Positions 1-5,936 of a stretch of 14,446 nucleotides of DNA are shown piece by piece (position 1 is the first letter of the stretch; each line of letters opens with the position of its first letter). The notes under the pieces were generated by a model, which was given only the letters and a program-made list of their open reading frames with translations, was not told the DNA's origin and searched no databases. Source of the stretch: Minisyncoccota bacterium (lineage in GTDB: Bacteria; Patescibacteriota; Minisyncoccia; SW-4-49-11); the NCBI GenBank assembly GCA_018609785.1, contig JAHEOE010000024.1, forward strand, positions 1 to 14,446, given 5' to 3'. Both the position numbers and the translations under genes were made by a program.

Positions 1-54
1 TTGGAAAATAGAAAACCTTTGAGCTGCGCTCTGGCTTCAATTCTCCAAACACGA

Positions 55-60
55 TATAAT
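55..60 (+). promoter_or_regulatory. Candidate -10 box for the first gene
   Basis: A perfect TATAAT lies 27 bases before the ATG at 88, which would give a leader of about 20 nt. No convincing -35 hexamer is found 16-18 bases upstream. The rest of positions 1-54 shows no gene that I can support; it could belong to a neighbour outside the window. No Shine-Dalgarno sequence is visible before the ATG. Confidence 0.45.
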
Positions 61-87
61 ATCCCAAACCGCAACTTAACGTAACGT

Positions 88-600
88 ATGGACTTAAGAA
101 CACACATCAAAAACCATCAGATACTCTGGGGGAGCGGTATCAGTTTCGTGATTTTTGTTTCTTTCATCGGAGGTATGATTCTGGTAAATTCCAAGCCGTG
201 GGAGTCTGAGTCGTCTTCAACCTCTTCTGTGCCTGAAACTTCTTCGAAAGGTACTGTCTCTTCTACCGAGGAAAATTCAAACCAAAACCTCTACGTTCAG
301 AACGAAAATATTCCTTCCACCAATGTTTTCCATGGAAAAGTGAAAGAAATCACGGAGGATACCCTCACCTTAACTCCCTTACAGATATCTCAATTTGACG
401 ATTCAAAAAATATTCAAATATCTAAGCAAACATCTATTTCCCTCGTATACCAAACAATAGAAGGCTCTCCTGCTCAAAAGGACCTTAATATTTCAAATAT
501 CAAACAAGGTGACCAAATACGCATACAAGTACAAACCTCAGATCAAACAGCAACTCAGATTACCATATTCAGTGAGGATATGAAAAAATTCGAAGAATAA
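88..600 (+). CDS. Membrane-anchored hypothetical protein
   Basis: I do not recognise this 170-residue protein. It begins with a short basic segment and one hydrophobic helix at about residues 13-33, with no obvious signal-peptidase site and no lipobox, so it is probably a single-pass protein with its bulk outside the membrane. Residues 36-75 form a Ser/Thr/Glu-rich linker. Residues 80-165 look like a small beta-rich domain: alternating hydrophobic positions, with phrases such as FHGKVKEITEDTLTL and GDQIRIQV that recall small OB-like or DUF5666-type domains. That resemblance is only impressionistic. The ATG at 88 follows a TATAAT. The gene stands alone and converges on the P-type ATPase, with a repeat-filled spacer between them. 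Function is unknown. Confidence 0.75.
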   Translation: MDLRTHIKNHQILWGSGISFVIFVSFIGGMILVNSKPWESESSSTSSVPETSSKGTVSSTEENSNQNLYVQNENIPSTNVFHGKVKEITEDTLTLTPLQISQFDDSKNIQISKQTSISLVYQTIEGSPAQKDLNISNIKQGDQIRIQVQTSDQTATQITIFSEDMKKFEE

Positions 601-628
601 CCATTACAGCATACAACCCCCTTTTAAA

Positions 629-840
629 TAGAACGCATCTCAAAAGTCTGTTATTTCCTATGAATATGCTGTATATCGACGAAACCTCACTTTCCCTCGA
701 AGTTTAGACGGGCGCTTAAAAACCTAATGGTTTTTACGGAAGCCTTACGGCTTCCTATTTCCAGAGGACTGCCGTGTCGACGAATCCTCCTTTCCCTTCG
801 GGCGTTTCCTCCTTTAAAAAGGAGGAAAACACAGCAAGTA
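629..840 (+). repeat. Composite intergenic repeat (modules A, X, Y), copy 1
   Basis: This fills most of the 280-base convergent spacer 601-880, where I see no gene. Module A (629-683) starts with the end motif CATCTCAAAA (636-645). Module X (686-773) is a chain of hairpins. Module Y (777-840) includes an 11-bp inverted repeat, TTTCCTCCTTT with its complement, separated by 2 bases (805-828). Modules A and Y recur in reverse orientation at 12478-12590, but there they adjoin directly with no X between. In this copy the A-Y junction is interrupted by about 100 bases flanked by two TCGACGAA copies (676-683 and 777-784). The flanked segment also begins as a degenerate version of Y. No transposase is nearby. 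The hairpins lack a following T-run, so none is a standard terminator. Confidence 0.75.
686..773 (+). repeat. Hairpin-chain module X, copy 1
   Basis: Three hairpins follow one another: 689-703 (ACTT/AAGT), 717-736 (TAAAAACC/GGTTTTTA, loop TAAT) and 738-755 (GGAAGCC/GGCTTCC, loop TTAC). The module ends with AGGACTGCC (765-773). A homologous module lies at 12340-12430 in the same orientation. It shares the flanks CTCACT, CTTAA, TACG, CCTAT and AGGACTGCC, while the stems differ in sequence yet still pair. Preserved pairing with changed sequence is what selection on RNA or single-stranded DNA folding produces. Whether it is transcribed is unknown. Confidence 0.65.
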
Positions 841-880
841 GGGGTGGAGACGTTCTTTCTCTTTTCTAGACGACTTCTCC

Positions 881-3613
881 TTAGATTTCATTCATTTGAC
901 GCAGACGCCACTTATAGAGTTCCCCTATCAGTAAGACCGGCAGAGCGGCCGCAATACTTCCCAACCACAGATTCAGCGGTAACAAAACAAACGAGAATAC
1001 CTCGCGAAAGACCGGAATCACAAGAACGGCAACGGTAACAAGCGCCGAGATAAACGCTCCCAGCATAACATACCCATTACTGAACCCTCCGATCTGTCCG
1101 ATGGAATATGTCAATGAACGGAAATTGAAAATATTGAAAATCTGAGCTGCAGCCAAAATAAGGAAGGTAACCGTACGGGCGGTATCCGTATCTTCAAGTA
1201 GTAGAAAAGCCGTAACCGCCGGAATTCCCATAGCAACGGCAACAGTCCCGATATAGCTCCATACGCGCGGAGTCAAAATTCCCTTCGTAAACTCGTCGGG
1301 AGACCGACGTAACACCTCACCATGCGATCCCTCAGTGGCAAGCGCAATATCGGTTATACCGCTTGTGGCAAGATTGAGCCAAAGTAATTGCGCGGGAAGC
1401 AACGGCAGTCCGAACCCGCTGCCCACCGCAATCAACAATACAATGTCTTCGGCAATATTACCGGACACCAAATACGCCCCTGTCTGACGTACATTTCGAA
1501 ACACAACCCGTCCTTCTTCAATTGCCGTTACTATCGATCCGAAGTTATCATCGGTAAGCACAATTTGGCTCGCTTCTCGAGCTACATCAGTCCCAGTAAT
1601 ACCCATAGCAATCCCCACATCCGCCTGTTTGAGAGCGGGCGCGTCGTTTACGCCGTCTCCCGTCATAGCGACAACCTCTCCTTTGGCCTGCAAAGCTTTG
1701 GCAATCCGTAATTTCATATGCGGAGAGAGTCGAGCGCACACACGAACCGTTTCCAAAGTGTCTTGCAACTGACGATCAGAGAGACGTTCCAGGTCATTCT
1801 GCGTGAGGACCGCTTCTTTTCCATCCTCTTCGGTAAGCAATCCCACCTGACGCGCAATACTTTCAGCGGTTTGGGCATGATCCCCGGTCGCCATAATAAC
1901 ACGCACCCCTGCTTCTCTTGCTTTTTGCAAAGACGTCCTCACCTCGGGACGCGGCGGGTCCATCATTCCCACAATCCCCACAAACGTTAGTCCTTCTACA
2001 TCACCCTCTTCCACTCCATGCTGATCTTCGGGCACATCTTTGAGCGCAATGGCAAGCATTCTCATCGCTTGGTTCGTATACGGTGTAATTCGATCCAGTA
2101 ACGCTTCTTGTTCTGTTTCGGAAAGAGCCTGCGGATGTTCACCGGCAAGAACGTGTGAACTGTGTGCCAAAACCACCTCTGCTGCTCCGATGACGTATAT
2201 CTGTCGACGTCCCGTTTCTTTGTGACGTACCAACGAAGCCCGGAACTTTCGTTCCGAAGAAAAGGTAAGATCGTCAAGCCGGTCCTCACTGTTTTGGGCA
2301 ATATCCTGAGACAATCCCGCCTTTTCGGCAAGGCTTACCAACGCCGCTTCGGTCGGATCACCGGTTATGGTATAGGTCTTCGCTTCTTCATCCCAATATA
2401 CTCGCGCATCAGTAGCCATAACGGACATATGAAGAATCGTACCGAGATGATGGTACTCATACGGAACAATCTCATCGCCGTCTACAAAAAACGCTCCGTC
2501 CGGACTCCACCCATCTCCGGTTACGTCAACCGGATTTTGATCAGGCAAAAGTACATGCTTAACCGTCATGGTGTTTTGCGTCAGTGTTCCTGTTTTATCC
2601 GTAACAATGGTTGATGTACTCCCCAAGGTATTGGTTGCTGATAGACTGCGAATAACCGCGTTACGTGCAGCCATACGTCGCGCTCCCAACGCCAAAACCA
2701 CAACAAGCACCGCCGGCAACCCTTCCGGAATGGACCCCACCAAGGAGACAATGGCTACGTAAAAAGAATCTATAAGCCCCTTTCCCCATACGAACGTAGC
2801 CACGCCCAAAAGCGTGGCAAGAATAAACGCAATAACCGCCAAAGTTTGGGCCAAATGTTGTGTCTGTCGATGAAAATGCGTCTCGGTTACCTCAATCTGA
2901 GCAATATCCGTAACAATACTACCAAGAACCGTATCCATTCCCGTTCGTACCACCACTCCTTTACCGTGACCGGACGTACAAAATGTTCCCATAAACGCCA
3001 TACCGGTACGGTCTCCCAAAGGGGTATTCTCAGAGACCGGTTCGACCTGTTTATCAACCGGAACAGACTCTCCGGTCAAACTCGCCTCATTTATACGCAG
3101 AGACTTGGTCTCAAACAACCTGACATCGGCGGGCACTTTATCTCCTTCTTTGATGTCAATTACATCGCCGGGGACCAGATCTTTTATAGGTATCTTTTCC
3201 GCATATCCCGACCGATATACGGTTACCGTTTCTTCTACATTTTTTTGAAGACGAGCAATTGCTTGTTCCGCTTTATATTCCTGAATAAATCCCAATATTG
3301 CGTTCACAAACACAACCACCAAAATCACCACTCCATCCGTCGGGTGCTGAAATGCAAACGAAATCCCCGCTGCCACCAAAAGAACATAAATCAAAAAATC
3401 CTGAAACTGCCGAAGAAAGATATGCCACCACGGCGGGCCTTCTTTCGTATCAAGCACATTTGCTCCGTAAACCTCCAGACGTCGTCGAGCTTCCTCAGTC
3501 GCAAGCCCGTTGGAGGACGTTTCCAAATACGCAAACACATCTTCCACCGGTTCCGCATGAACCATCTGTATCCGCTCTGTATGTTGATGTGAAACTGACA
3601 TTTTTTGGACCAT
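881..3613 (-). CDS. P2-type cation-transporting ATPase
   Basis: This 910-residue membrane pump couples ATP hydrolysis to cation transport. Visible in order: an N-terminal cation-ATPase domain (about 15-85), helices M1-M2 (about 70-110), the actuator TGES (180-183), M4 with IPEGLP (295-300), the phosphorylation site DKTGTLT (Asp339), TGDHAQTA (576-583), the hinge TGDGVNDAP (651-659) and M5-M10 (about 712-900). It is closest in style to the PacL/SERCA (P2A) group. Three cation ligands of SERCA have equivalents (Glu297, Asn719, Glu722), as do Asn747 and Thr750, but the position of SERCA Asp800 is Ser751. The nucleotide-site KGAPE motif reads IGAAE, without the lysine. The ion is therefore uncertain (Ca2+ or another). 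Two in-frame ATGs are possible, at 3613 or 3601; neither has a Shine-Dalgarno sequence, and the promoter position slightly favours 3601. Confidence 0.95.
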   Translation of the reverse strand: MVQKMSVSHQHTERIQMVHAEPVEDVFAYLETSSNGLATEEARRRLEVYGANVLDTKEGPPWWHIFLRQFQDFLIYVLLVAAGISFAFQHPTDGVVILVVVFVNAILGFIQEYKAEQAIARLQKNVEETVTVYRSGYAEKIPIKDLVPGDVIDIKEGDKVPADVRLFETKSLRINEASLTGESVPVDKQVEPVSENTPLGDRTGMAFMGTFCTSGHGKGVVVRTGMDTVLGSIVTDIAQIEVTETHFHRQTQHLAQTLAVIAFILATLLGVATFVWGKGLIDSFYVAIVSLVGSIPEGLPAVLVVVLALGARRMAARNAVIRSLSATNTLGSTSTIVTDKTGTLTQNTMTVKHVLLPDQNPVDVTGDGWSPDGAFFVDGDEIVPYEYHHLGTILHMSVMATDARVYWDEEAKTYTITGDPTEAALVSLAEKAGLSQDIAQNSEDRLDDLTFSSERKFRASLVRHKETGRRQIYVIGAAEVVLAHSSHVLAGEHPQALSETEQEALLDRITPYTNQAMRMLAIALKDVPEDQHGVEEGDVEGLTFVGIVGMMDPPRPEVRTSLQKAREAGVRVIMATGDHAQTAESIARQVGLLTEEDGKEAVLTQNDLERLSDRQLQDTLETVRVCARLSPHMKLRIAKALQAKGEVVAMTGDGVNDAPALKQADVGIAMGITGTDVAREASQIVLTDDNFGSIVTAIEEGRVVFRNVRQTGAYLVSGNIAEDIVLLIAVGSGFGLPLLPAQLLWLNLATSGITDIALATEGSHGEVLRRSPDEFTKGILTPRVWSYIGTVAVAMGIPAVTAFLLLEDTDTARTVTFLILAAAQIFNIFNFRSLTYSIGQIGGFSNGYVMLGAFISALVTVAVLVIPVFREVFSFVLLPLNLWLGSIAAALPVLLIGELYKWRLRQMNEI

Positions 3614-3627
3614 AGGGTTTTATGGGA

Positions 3628-3636
3628 ACTATATCA
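3628..3636 (-). promoter_or_regulatory. Extended -10 promoter for the P-type ATPase
   Basis: Read on the minus strand this is TGATATAGT, an extended -10 element (TGn plus TATAGT). No good -35 lies 17 bases upstream. Transcription would begin near 3621, leaving about 8 nt before the ATG at 3613 or about 20 nt before the ATG at 3601. It sits just downstream of the terminator at 3680-3717, so the ATPase probably has its own transcript, separate from the ribosomal-protein run. Confidence 0.45.
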
Positions 3637-3679
3637 CATCCGCCTCTTACCATGCTATGTCCGGAGCATATCTCAGATA

Positions 3680-3717
3680 TAAAAAAACGCATGTCATCCC
3701 TATTAGGACAACATGCG
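3680..3717 (-). terminator. Rho-independent terminator for the rplK-rplA run
   Basis: On the minus strand a hairpin with stem CGCATGT/ACATGCG, plus three further inner pairs after a 2-nt internal loop, is followed directly by TTTTTTTA. It lies about 200 bases beyond the rplA stop, so a transcript from rplA would run through the palindromic repeat at 3723-3891 before ending here. On the plus strand there is no T-run after the stem, so it appears one-directional. Confidence 0.85.
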
Positions 3718-3722
3718 TAATG

Positions 3723-3891
3723 TCTAGAGGCCATTTCGAATTATTGAAGATAGAAGTATATGAAGGCGACAGAAACGTATTCACTGGCATTTAATGCCTA
3801 CGGCCCACCATACCCAAAATTCGTTCATACGCTCTGTCACCTTCATATGCGTATGATAGATAGTCCGAAAGAATACTTTTGAAATACGTTC
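3723..3891 (+). repeat. Palindromic intergenic repeat, copy 1
   Basis: This element lies between the rplA stop and its terminator. It is matched in reverse orientation by 12153-12314. The two share a core of about 100 bases (3772-3876) with only about four differences, including the small palindrome GGCATTTAATGCC (3786-3798). The ends pair as a degenerate form of the family motif: ATTTC near the left end with GAAAT near the right end. In copy 2 the same positions read ATCTC and GAGAT, a paired change. The internal long stem pairs GAAGGCGACAGA (3762-3773) with TCTGTCACCTTC (3833-3844). This copy has about 16 extra bases near 3747-3762. The remaining non-coding bases of 3614-3916 hold the terminator and the ATPase promoter. 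Confidence 0.85.
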
Positions 3892-3916
3892 TAATGAGAG
3901 ATTTTGAAACTCCCCC

Positions 3917-4600
3917 TTAAACCTTCATCTTAACCGAAGGACTGTGCGTCAAGGTAAGGTGAGCGGATTTAATAAAATGACCTTTCACTTTTTCGGGGCG
4001 TAAACTCTCAACCTCCGAGACAAACATATTAATATTTTCCGTAATCTGTTCCTCGGAAAAACTGGTCTTGCCGACAGATAAATGAACGACGCCGGTTTTA
4101 TCCATTTTAAACTCTTCTTTCCCGGACTTAAACTCTCCCACTACACGTTTGACATCACTTGTAGTCGTGCCGTTTTTCGGAGAAGGCATAAGCCCTTTGG
4201 GCCCCAATATTTTAGCTACAGGAGCGATCTGAGACATAAAATCAGGCGTGGCAACCACAACCTCGGCATCGATACCTCCATTCGTCTTAATCTCTTCAAC
4301 AATTTCTTTACCGCCGATCATATCCGCTCCCGCTTCACGCGCTTCTTCAAGAGCTTTGGTATCTTCGGACAAAACCGCAACCGTTACTCCTTTGGAAACG
4401 GGATATGGGAGCAGTACACTGCCGCGAATCGATACATTCCCGCGAGTCCCGCGTAAATTCATATTTAAATGACATTCCACAGTCTCATCAAATGTATCGC
4501 GAGAAAACTGCATTACCTGAGAAACGGCTTGCTCCGGCGGATATACCTCCCGAGTCCGTTGTTCGGCCAATTCTTGATATCTCTTACTGCGTTGTTTCAT
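3917..4600 (-). CDS. rplA: 50S ribosomal protein L1
   Basis: L1 (uL1) binds the L1 stalk of 23S rRNA, helps release deacylated tRNA from the E site and, in many bacteria, represses its own mRNA. The 227 residues match the usual length (about 225-235). Recognisable features are the N-terminal GKRY-like start (SKRYQELAEQ), the conserved block GPKGLMPSPKNGT in the middle domain, and a late segment resembling the family's KAxxVK...S..G end (VKGHFIKSAHLT). The start is the ATG at 4598-4600, 24 bases after the rplK UAA, so translation may be coupled to rplK. If ribosomes stop at the internal UAG of rplK they terminate about 115 bases before this start. rplJ and rplL, the usual next genes, do not follow. 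Confidence 0.97.
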   Translation of the reverse strand: MKQRSKRYQELAEQRTREVYPPEQAVSQVMQFSRDTFDETVECHLNMNLRGTRGNVSIRGSVLLPYPVSKGVTVAVLSEDTKALEEAREAGADMIGGKEIVEEIKTNGGIDAEVVVATPDFMSQIAPVAKILGPKGLMPSPKNGTTTSDVKRVVGEFKSGKEEFKMDKTGVVHLSVGKTSFSEEQITENINMFVSEVESLRPEKVKGHFIKSAHLTLTHSPSVKMKV

Positions 4601-4624
4601 ACAAACCTTTTAATAATCTTCAAC

Positions 4625-5050
4625 TTAATCCGTAGTAACTCCCATACTTCGAGCCGTACCTCGCACAATTTGTTCGGCTGCCTCTTTGTCGAACGCGTTA
4701 AGATCCTGCATTTTCTACTCGGCAATGCTGGCTACCTGCTCCTGAGTAAGCGTACCCACTTTGTCAGTGTTGGGAACGGAAGACCCTTTATCCAATCCCA
4801 ACTCTTTCTTAATCAGATCCGCAACGGGAGATACCTTTAAAATAAAGTCAAACGTACGGTCTTCGTAAATCGTAATTTCTACGGGAATAACTTCTCCTTG
4901 CTGCTCTTTGGTTGCCTCATTAAATTTGGAACAAAAATCTTGAAGAGCAATTCCATGAGGACCGAGAGCGGTACCTACCGGAGGAGCGGGATTTGCCTGT
5001 CCTCCCGGAATCTGTAACTTAACCACGTCTTTTACCGGTTTACTGGCCAT
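4625..5050 (-). CDS. rplK: 50S ribosomal protein L11 with in-frame UAG
   Basis: L11 (uL11) forms the GTPase-associated centre with 23S rRNA and contacts elongation and release factors. The reading frame opens with ATG at 5050 and shows the N-terminal domain with the proline-rich PAPPVG motif, then the linker and the C-terminal domain (NTDKVGTLTQEQVASIAE). Codon 112 is TAG (4715-4717). After it the frame continues KMQDLNAFDKEAAEQIV, then the hallmark GTARSMG, and ends at TAA (4625-4627). Counting the UAG as one residue, the product has 141 residues, exactly canonical, and aligns without gaps to the E. coli C-terminus (IAQTK...GTARSMG). Stopping at UAG would remove the rRNA-binding GTARSMG helix. 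The frame shows no other damage. It may be readthrough, a suppressed nonsense mutation or a sequence error. Confidence 0.9.
4715..4717 (-). other. In-frame UAG within rplK (codon 112)
   Basis: On the minus strand the context is GCC GAG TAG AAA ATG CAG. The codon occupies a variable position in L11: Thr in E. coli, and hydrophobic or polar residues in other bacteria, so almost any inserted residue could be tolerated. A change of one base (CAG, AAG or GAG to TAG) would explain it. The following base is A. An ATG two codons later could allow reinitiation but would give only a short C-terminal fragment. Confidence 0.9.
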
Positions 5051-5092
5051 ATAATACCAAATATTTACTTCATTCTTTGCGAAACTGGTCGG

Positions 5093-5121
5093 AGTATATC
5101 ATACGTTTTTTCCGACGTAAA
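5093..5121 (-). promoter_or_regulatory. Candidate promoter for rplK-rplA
   Basis: In the 74-base gap between nusG and rplK the minus strand reads TTTACG, a 17-base spacer, then TATACT, preceded by TGA (extended -10). Transcription would start near 5086 with a leader of about 36 nt. E. coli also has a promoter between nusG and rplK. A perfect 6-bp inverted repeat, GTCGGA (5088-5093) and TCCGAC (5111-5116), brackets the -10 region and could be an operator. Confidence 0.6.
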
Positions 5122-5124
5122 GTC

Positions 5125-5673
5125 TTAGGACAGCTTTTTCACCTGTAAAGAATCCAATTCCACGGGAGTGTTGCGTCCGAACATATTCACCAAAACTTTC
5201 ACTTTTCCTTTAGCCTCATCCACTTCCGAGACATGTCCTTCAAATTCTTTAAACGGCCCGTCCATAACCCGAACCAGATCGTTCTCAGCCACTTCAATCT
5301 GATGCTTGGGCTCTTCTTCCTTAACCTTTTGTTCGATATACTGCATCTCTTCCGGGGAAACCGGGATAGGAGTTGTATCCGCTCCAATAAACCCGGTTAC
5401 GTTGGGCGTATTACGAACTACATACCATGATGCATCGGTTACAACCATCTCTACAAACACATATCCCGGAAATACGCGATCATACTCAGTCACACGCTTA
5501 CCGTTTTTAATTTTAATCTGTTTTTCCTTGGGTACGATGACATTAAAAATATAATCTTCCATGCCCATGGAATGAATGCGCTTTTCTAAATTTTTGGCTA
5601 CGTTATCTTCCATACCGGAGACGCTATGGATGACGTACCAATTACGCTCTCCGCTCACGTATTGTTTTGCCAT
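5125..5673 (-). CDS. nusG: Transcription termination/antitermination protein NusG
   Basis: NusG binds RNA polymerase through its NGN domain, and its KOW domain contacts Rho or ribosomal protein S10, linking elongation to termination and to translation. The 182 residues are the typical length. The NGN domain spans about 11-105, with NWYVIHSVSGMED at its start, FPGYVFVEM (68-76) and VRNTPNVTGFIG (86-97). The KOW domain spans about 128-182 (VRVMDGPFKEFEG). Start ATG is at 5673, 18 bases after the secE stop, in the classical secE-nusG-rplK-rplA order. The region before the start (AAGATAACTGG) has no clear Shine-Dalgarno sequence. Confidence 0.98.
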   Translation of the reverse strand: MAKQYVSGERNWYVIHSVSGMEDNVAKNLEKRIHSMGMEDYIFNVIVPKEKQIKIKNGKRVTEYDRVFPGYVFVEMVVTDASWYVVRNTPNVTGFIGADTTPIPVSPEEMQYIEQKVKEEEPKHQIEVAENDLVRVMDGPFKEFEGHVSEVDEAKGKVKVLVNMFGRNTPVELDSLQVKKLS

Positions 5674-5691
5674 AGATACCAGTTATCTTCG

Positions 5692-5889
5692 TTACAGCAC
5701 GAGTTGTTGCATCAGAGTTGTAAACACGTAATCAATTCCTCCCAACAAGACAGCCGTTACAGCCGAAGCGCCAATGACGATCAGAGTATACTGTAGCGCG
5801 GTTTTTTTATCCGGCCATTGAACTCGCTTTCCTTCCTCGTACACTTCGCTTACGTATTGTCTTGCTTGACGTAAAAACATCATACCCAT
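5692..5889 (-). CDS. secE: Preprotein translocase subunit SecE
   Basis: SecE clamps SecY in the plasma-membrane Sec channel. This is the short single-helix form common outside the enterobacteria: 65 residues with an amphipathic N-terminal part containing EEGKRVQWPDKK (about 18-29) and one transmembrane helix at about 33-55. The WP motif followed by basic residues is characteristic. Three methionine codons are possible starts (5889, 5883 and 5880); none has a clear Shine-Dalgarno sequence. It begins 47 bases after the pyk stop and is followed by nusG. Confidence 0.95.
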   Translation of the reverse strand: MGMMFLRQARQYVSEVYEEGKRVQWPDKKTALQYTLIVIGASAVTAVLLGGIDYVFTTLMQQLVL

Positions 5890-5906
5890 TACTCTAAGTC
5901 TTATCT

Positions 5907-5935
5907 ATCGTATCGTATCATATCTAAAAACGCAA
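5907..5935 (-). promoter_or_regulatory. Weak candidate promoter for secE-nusG
   Basis: The minus strand reads TTGCGT, a 17-base spacer, then TACGAT, in the 47-base gap between pyk and secE. Both hexamers are poor matches (3/6 and 4/6). The plus strand here carries a pentamer repeat, TATCG/TATCG/TATCA, at 5906-5920 that overlaps the -10 and spacer. Co-transcription from upstream genes is equally plausible. Confidence 0.25.
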
Positions 5936-5936
5936 C

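Noticed and set aside
805..828. Perfect 11-bp hairpin as an intrinsic terminator for the convergent genes
   Set aside because: Neither strand has a T-run directly after the stem, and the same hairpin recurs as part of a repeat module at 12489-12513.
629..840. CRISPR array
   Set aside because: The repeats are few, of unequal spacing and sequence, with no regular repeat-spacer pattern and no cas genes.
2846..3592. Long plus-strand open frame of 248 codons opposite the P-type ATPase
   Set aside because: It lies entirely antisense to strongly conserved ATPase motifs, and its product has no recognisable domain.
3718..3896. TAATG direct repeats (3718-3722 and 3892-3896) as a target-site duplication of the palindromic element
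   Set aside because: The right copy overlaps the likely terminal inverted repeat, and no matching duplication flanks copy 2, so chance is likely.
4715..4717. Pyrrolysine insertion at the rplK UAG
   Set aside because: Nothing in the window suggests pyl genes, and a ribosomal protein is not an expected pyrrolysine target. Only readthrough, suppression, mutation or error are kept.
5051..5086. L1-binding autoregulatory structure in the rplK leader
   Set aside because: Only a weak 4-bp pairing (ACCA/TGGT) can be drawn; the expected L1-site helix was not convincingly found.
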